NCBI GenBank assembly: GCA_021286925.1
Contig: JAJTBL010000090.1
Span: 1 to 7,242, forward strand
Direction: 5' to 3'
Length of the DNA: 7,242 bases
DNA from: Spirochaetia bacterium
GTDB lineage: Bacteria; Spirochaetota; Spirochaetia; Treponematales; Rectinemataceae
Shown: piece by piece, positions 5,216 to 7,242 of the stretch
How positions within the stretch are numbered: position 1 is the first letter of the stretch
Layout: the number at the start of each line of letters is the position of its first letter
Position numbers and translations under genes: made by a program
The notes under the pieces: generated by a model
What the model was told of the DNA's origin: nothing
Seen by the model: the letters and a program-made list of their open reading frames with translations, nothing else
Databases searched by the model: none

Positions 5216-5234
5216 TTGTCAAGTCCTTTGACAA
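5216..5234. promoter_or_regulatory. Perfect inverted repeat over the -35 of the STAS gene (putative operator)
   Basis: TTGTCAA (5216-5222) and TTGACAA (5228-5234) are exact reverse complements separated by GTCCT. The right arm contains the TTGACA -35 hexamer. The 19-nt size, dyad symmetry and placement suit a dimeric regulator that would compete with RNA polymerase. The regulator is not identifiable from the sequence. Confidence 0.5.
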
Positions 5235-5256
5235 TTTCTCCCTCTGCGGTTAGGAT
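5228..5256 (+). promoter_or_regulatory. Strong sigma-70 type promoter of the STAS/zinc-ribbon gene
   Basis: A consensus TTGACA (5228-5233) stands exactly 17 nt before TAGGAT (5251-5256, 4 of 6 consensus). Transcription is predicted to start at about 5263-5264, on the ATG at 5264. The AGGA within the -10 could alternatively be a ribosome site 8 nt before the ATG if transcription starts further upstream. Confidence 0.6.
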
Positions 5257-5263
5257 ACGGTGT

Positions 5264-5950
5264 ATGGGATCACGCTTGCTCGCAAAAGCCAAAAATTCGA
5301 TTGTGCCTCAAAATGGGTCTGACGCGACGGTCGATGTTGTACCTGAAATTCTTCCTGCGCAAACAGCTGAACATTCGTCCAAAGTCAGCGCTTCATCTTC
5401 GCTTCGCAGCAAAGCCGGCCAGATTCGCGAGACCCGTGAATCCCGCACGCAAGCCCAGCATGAGTATTTCAGTATTGAAACACTGCCTTCCTATCCCGAT
5501 GTCCTGATTGTTCACCCGCAGAAGCCGATTCAAATCGAAACTGTCCAACCCATGCACGCTGAATTGCTGAAAATCGTCGGTGCTTCCCGACCCATTGTTG
5601 TCTGGGATTTTTCAACCGTCGAAAATATCGATGGCGCTGGCGTGGGCATGCTGATTGCGATTCAGAAAAAGCTTCGTGAACAGGGCGGTGACCAGGCGCT
5701 TGCAGGCTTGCGCCCCCGGCTCATGCGGTTTGTCGCGATGCTCGGCTATGCCGACTATTTCTGCATCGAGCCAGATATTCCGCATGTTTTAGATCGAATC
5801 GAGGAAGAACATGCCGGTATTTTCCCGCTTGCCGTCACCTGCCCTGCATGCGGCTCAGGGCTGCAAATTTCAGAACCAGGACGCGGGAGATGCCGTTCCT
5901 GCGGCGCGATTCTCAGCATTTTTTCCAATGGTTCGATTGAATTAGGATAA
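5264..5950 (+). CDS. STAS-domain protein with C-terminal zinc ribbon
   Basis: The 228-residue protein has three parts. Residues 1-68 are Ser/Ala/Arg-rich and low in complexity, probably disordered. Residues about 69-185 form a STAS domain like those of anti-sigma-factor antagonists, recognised by IVVWDFSTVENIDGAGVGML (111-130) and the following helix. Residues 191-228 form a zinc ribbon with CPAC (193-196) and CRSC (210-213). In SpoIIAA-type proteins the phosphorylated Ser lies in a DSSG motif; here it is DGAG (123-126), so regulation by kinase phosphorylation at that position is unlikely. No signal peptide or membrane segment is visible, so it should be cytoplasmic. ATG 5264 is preferred over an upstream in-frame TTG at 5216, which lies before the promoter. 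The gene has its own promoter and a 52-nt gap before the YbjN-PspA pair. A partner (anti-sigma factor or other) is not encoded here, and the function is unknown. Confidence 0.83.
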   Translation: MGSRLLAKAKNSIVPQNGSDATVDVVPEILPAQTAEHSSKVSASSSLRSKAGQIRETRESRTQAQHEYFSIETLPSYPDVLIVHPQKPIQIETVQPMHAELLKIVGASRPIVVWDFSTVENIDGAGVGMLIAIQKKLREQGGDQALAGLRPRLMRFVAMLGYADYFCIEPDIPHVLDRIEEEHAGIFPLAVTCPACGSGLQISEPGRGRCRSCGAILSIFSNGSIELG

Positions 5951-5965
5951 AAATTGTATGATATT
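5937..5965 (+). promoter_or_regulatory. Weak candidate promoter for the ybjN-pspA operon
   Basis: TTGAAT (5937-5942) and GATATT (5960-5965) are 17 nt apart in an AT-rich stretch that spans the end of the STAS gene and the 52-nt gap. A better-scoring TATGAT (5957-5962) overlaps but has no -35 at proper spacing. No GG-N10-GC sigma-54 site was seen here, unlike the E. coli psp operon. Confidence 0.3.
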
Positions 5966-6002
5966 GTAGATATATGTTTGAAATGGCAGCGGAGGGCAGG
6001 GT

Positions 6003-6398
6003 ATGATAGCTCAATCCAGAGTGGAAGAGTATCTGATTGATCTGGGAATTTCCTATCAGGAAATTGCCAAGGACGCGTGGCTGGTGGAGGATGAAGAAAA
6101 GGGATTGCCCAAAATGGTGGTCAGTGTTACTGACCCGATCGTGATTATCAGGGCGAACGTGATGCCGATTCCAGAAAAGAATCGGGAAGCGCTTTTCGAA
6201 CTCCTGCTTTCGCTGAATGCCAGGGATTTTCTGCATGGCGCGTATGCGATTGACGGCAATGACATCATAGCGCTTGATACCTTGGAATATAACAATATGG
6301 ATCGAAATGAATTCAGCGCTTCGCTCGAGGCGATGGCTTTTGCCTTGAGTCAGCATTATCCGAAACTGTCCGTATTCGCACAGAAAGGGGAGGAGTGA
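6003..6398 (+). CDS. YbjN-domain protein (putative PspA partner)
   Basis: This 131-residue, acidic, soluble protein has the look of the YbjN family (small proteins with a fold resembling type III secretion chaperones). It has an N-terminal helix (RVEEYLIDLGI), a beta-strand pair with WLVED and MVVSVTDPIVIIRANV (about 38-53), a helix with ALFELLLSLNARDFLHGAYAIDG (about 63-85), and IIALDTLEYNNMDRNEF then a terminal helix. No catalytic residues, signal peptide or membrane segment are evident. The ATG at 6003 has GGAGGG (5991-5996) six bases upstream. It ends 3 nt before pspA, whose ribosome site lies in its last codons, so the two are almost certainly co-translated. A role as a PspA-associated chaperone or regulator is inferred from this coupling; the family has no assigned biochemical activity that I can state. 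Confidence 0.75.
   Translation: MIAQSRVEEYLIDLGISYQEIAKDAWLVEDEEKGLPKMVVSVTDPIVIIRANVMPIPEKNREALFELLLSLNARDFLHGAYAIDGNDIIALDTLEYNNMDRNEFSASLEAMAFALSQHYPKLSVFAQKGEE
6387..6395 (+). promoter_or_regulatory. Ribosome binding site of pspA inside the ybjN-like gene
   Basis: GGGGAGGAG forms the last sense codons of the upstream gene (Gly-Glu-Glu before TGA) and lies six bases before the pspA ATG at 6402. This arrangement favours tight translational coupling. Confidence 0.8.
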
Positions 6399-6401
6399 GC
6401 A

Positions 6402-7106
6402 ATGGGTATTTTTGACAGGATCAAGACCGTCATTTCTTCAAATATCAATGACTTGGTGACCAAAGCCGAAAATCCTGAGAAGATGCTTAACCAGATGATC
6501 ATCGATATGAATGAGCAGCTGATTGAGTCCAAAAAAGCGGTTGCCATGGCGATCGCTGATGAAAAGCGGCTTGAGCGCGAGGTCATGGAGAACAAGGCGA
6601 AGGCGGATGAGTGGGAGAAAAAAGCTGTGCTCGCTGTCCGGGCCAACCGCGACGACCTTGCCAAGGAAGCTCTTTTGCGCAAGCAGGAGCATGAAAGCTA
6701 TGTTGGACAGCTGGCTACCCAGCTGCAGGCCCAAAAAGAATCGGTGGAGAAGCTTAAGGAATCTTTACGGCAGCTGCAGACAAAAATCGAAGAGGCTTCC
6801 CGCAAGAAAAACATTCTTATCGCCCGGGCAAAACGAGCGGAAGCCCAGGAAAAGATCAATAAAACCATGTCTTCCCTTTCCGGCAATAAGAGTGCCTTCG
6901 ATACCTTTGAGCGGATGGCGAAAAAAATTGATGAAATCGAAGCCAGAACAGAGGCGCAAAAAGAGCTCGAAGATACGACAAGCGGGGCGAGTCTTGAAAA
7001 GCAATTTGCCGCGCTGGAGTCTTCGCCGACTGCGGCTGATGCCATGCTGGAAGATCTCAAGCGAAAACTGCTGACCGAGGACGCTGGCGGCTCATCTCAA
7101 AAATAA
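6402..7106 (+). CDS. pspA: PspA/IM30 (Vipp1) family membrane-stress protein
   Basis: The 234-residue protein is an ESCRT-III-like PspA. It begins with the amphipathic membrane-binding helix MGIFDRIKTVISSNINDL, then AENPEKMLNQMIIDM (about 22-36), where E. coli PspA has AEDPQKLVRLMI. The remainder up to about residue 195 is a charged, nearly all-helical coiled coil with short patches of Glu/Lys/Ala. DTFERMAKKIDEIEARTEA (167-185) matches the FESFERRIDQMEAEAE region of PspA. It ends soon after LEDLKRKLL, so it lacks the long C-terminal extension of chloroplast Vipp1. The family oligomerises on the cytoplasmic face of the inner membrane to maintain integrity under stress. No pspF, pspB or pspC is in the window; the AAA+ regulator upstream is the only PspF-like candidate, but it is separated by three genes. 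A strong terminator follows the stop by about 20 nt. Confidence 0.94.
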   Translation: MGIFDRIKTVISSNINDLVTKAENPEKMLNQMIIDMNEQLIESKKAVAMAIADEKRLEREVMENKAKADEWEKKAVLAVRANRDDLAKEALLRKQEHESYVGQLATQLQAQKESVEKLKESLRQLQTKIEEASRKKNILIARAKRAEAQEKINKTMSSLSGNKSAFDTFERMAKKIDEIEARTEAQKELEDTTSGASLEKQFAALESSPTAADAMLEDLKRKLLTEDAGGSSQK

Positions 7107-7122
7107 TCGTTCGATAGAACGA
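7107..7122 (-). terminator. Short hairpin, possible second terminator for murA
   Basis: TCGTTC (7107-7112) and GAACGA (7117-7122) pair around GATA. On the minus strand the hairpin is followed by TTATTTTT, a U-rich tail, directly behind the stronger terminator. It might be a backup for transcription coming from murA. On the plus strand it lies just after the pspA stop. Confidence 0.4.
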
Positions 7123-7123
7123 A

Positions 7124-7160
7124 AAAAAGGCCGAGAAGCAGAACGCCTCTCGGCCTTTTT
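7124..7160. terminator. Strong bidirectional intrinsic terminator
   Basis: A perfect 13-bp stem, 7124-7136 (AAAAAGGCCGAGA) with 7148-7160 (TCTCGGCCTTTTT), closes an 11-nt loop. The plus strand ends in T5 and the minus strand in a longer T run (complement of 7122-7128). It separates the convergent pspA and murA genes and can stop transcription from both. Confidence 0.93.
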
Positions 7161-7178
7161 AATGCTCATGCATCGGCT

Positions 7179-7242
7179 TCAGGAATCTTCCCGGCGCACA
7201 ATGTGAGCGCCGATGTTTCTCAACCGTTCAGTGATGTTTTCA
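7179..7242 (-). CDS. murA: UDP-N-acetylglucosamine 1-carboxyvinyltransferase MurA, 3' end
   Basis: Only the last 20 codons and the TGA stop (7181-7179) are inside the window; the gene continues past base 7242. The translated end reads ENITERLRNIGAHIVRREDS. It resembles the extreme C-terminus of MurA, where a GYERIEDKLRALGANIERV-type segment is normal. MurA transfers enolpyruvate from phosphoenolpyruvate to UDP-GlcNAc, the first committed step of peptidoglycan synthesis, in the cytoplasm. The active-site Cys and other motifs lie outside the window. A related EPSP-synthase-fold protein cannot be fully ruled out on 20 residues. Confidence 0.72.
   Translation of the reverse strand, partial: ENITERLRNIGAHIVRREDS

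Noticed and set aside
5984..5997. Sigma-54 promoter before the ybjN-pspA pair (TGG...GC), as in E. coli psp
   Set aside because: The GG-to-GC spacing is 9 and not 10, there is no TTGC, and the GC lies in the ribosome-site region.
6523..7074. Plus-strand open frame of 183 codons inside pspA
   Set aside because: It is a frame-shifted shadow of the coiled-coil coding region, with Arg/Lys/Ser-rich nonsense composition and no start signal.

Overview
The window (about 7.2 kb, roughly 50% GC) looks like chromosomal DNA of a spirochete, probably Treponema/Spirochaeta-like. This is inference from family resemblance remembered rather than searched. Three features suggest it: the C-terminal tail of the S41 protease, a divergent GT26 (WecG/TagA/CpsF) protein of the kind I associate with spirochetes, and a STAS domain fused to a C-terminal zinc ribbon. 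There are no tRNA or rRNA genes, CRISPR arrays, insertion sequences or phage genes.

Layout. (1) 1-2108, plus strand: the 3' part of a carboxy-terminal processing protease (CtpA/Prc), rsmE (16S rRNA m3U1498 methyltransferase) and an unusual GT26-like gene. They are packed as one operon, with a 27-nt gap and then a 19-nt overlap. (2) 2109-2365: a non-coding stretch with a 60-nt interrupted palindrome, a small operator-like repeat and a possible sigma-54 promoter. (3) 2366-3508, plus: a sigma-54 activator-type AAA+ ATPase with a degenerate receiver and no DNA-binding HTH. (4) 3511-4332, minus: a TrmJ-like tRNA 2'-O-methyltransferase, convergent with the AAA+ gene. (5) 4409-5194, plus: a short-chain dehydrogenase/reductase divergent from trmJ. 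The 76-nt gap between them carries what looks like a bidirectional promoter whose two -10 boxes overlap. (6) 5264-5950, plus: a STAS/zinc-ribbon protein with its own strong promoter and a perfect inverted repeat over the -35. (7) 6003-7106, plus: a YbjN-like gene and pspA, 3 nt apart and apparently co-transcribed. (8) A strong bidirectional terminator, then the last 20 codons of murA on the minus strand.

How it fits together. Two themes stand out. One is RNA modification (rsmE, trmJ). The other is envelope stress and envelope biogenesis (Ctp protease, GT26-like protein, YbjN-PspA, murA). Two signalling proteins, the HTH-less AAA+ regulator and the STAS/zinc-ribbon protein, have lost canonical phosphorylation residues, so any signalling by them is probably not through standard phosphotransfer. 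The least ordinary signals are the promoters: two plus-strand genes appear to start at or within a base of their predicted transcription start (possible leaderless mRNAs), and one of those promoters shares its -10 box with the opposite-strand trmJ promoter. I did not find a clearly new multi-gene system. The rest is conserved housekeeping content with several degenerate paralogues.
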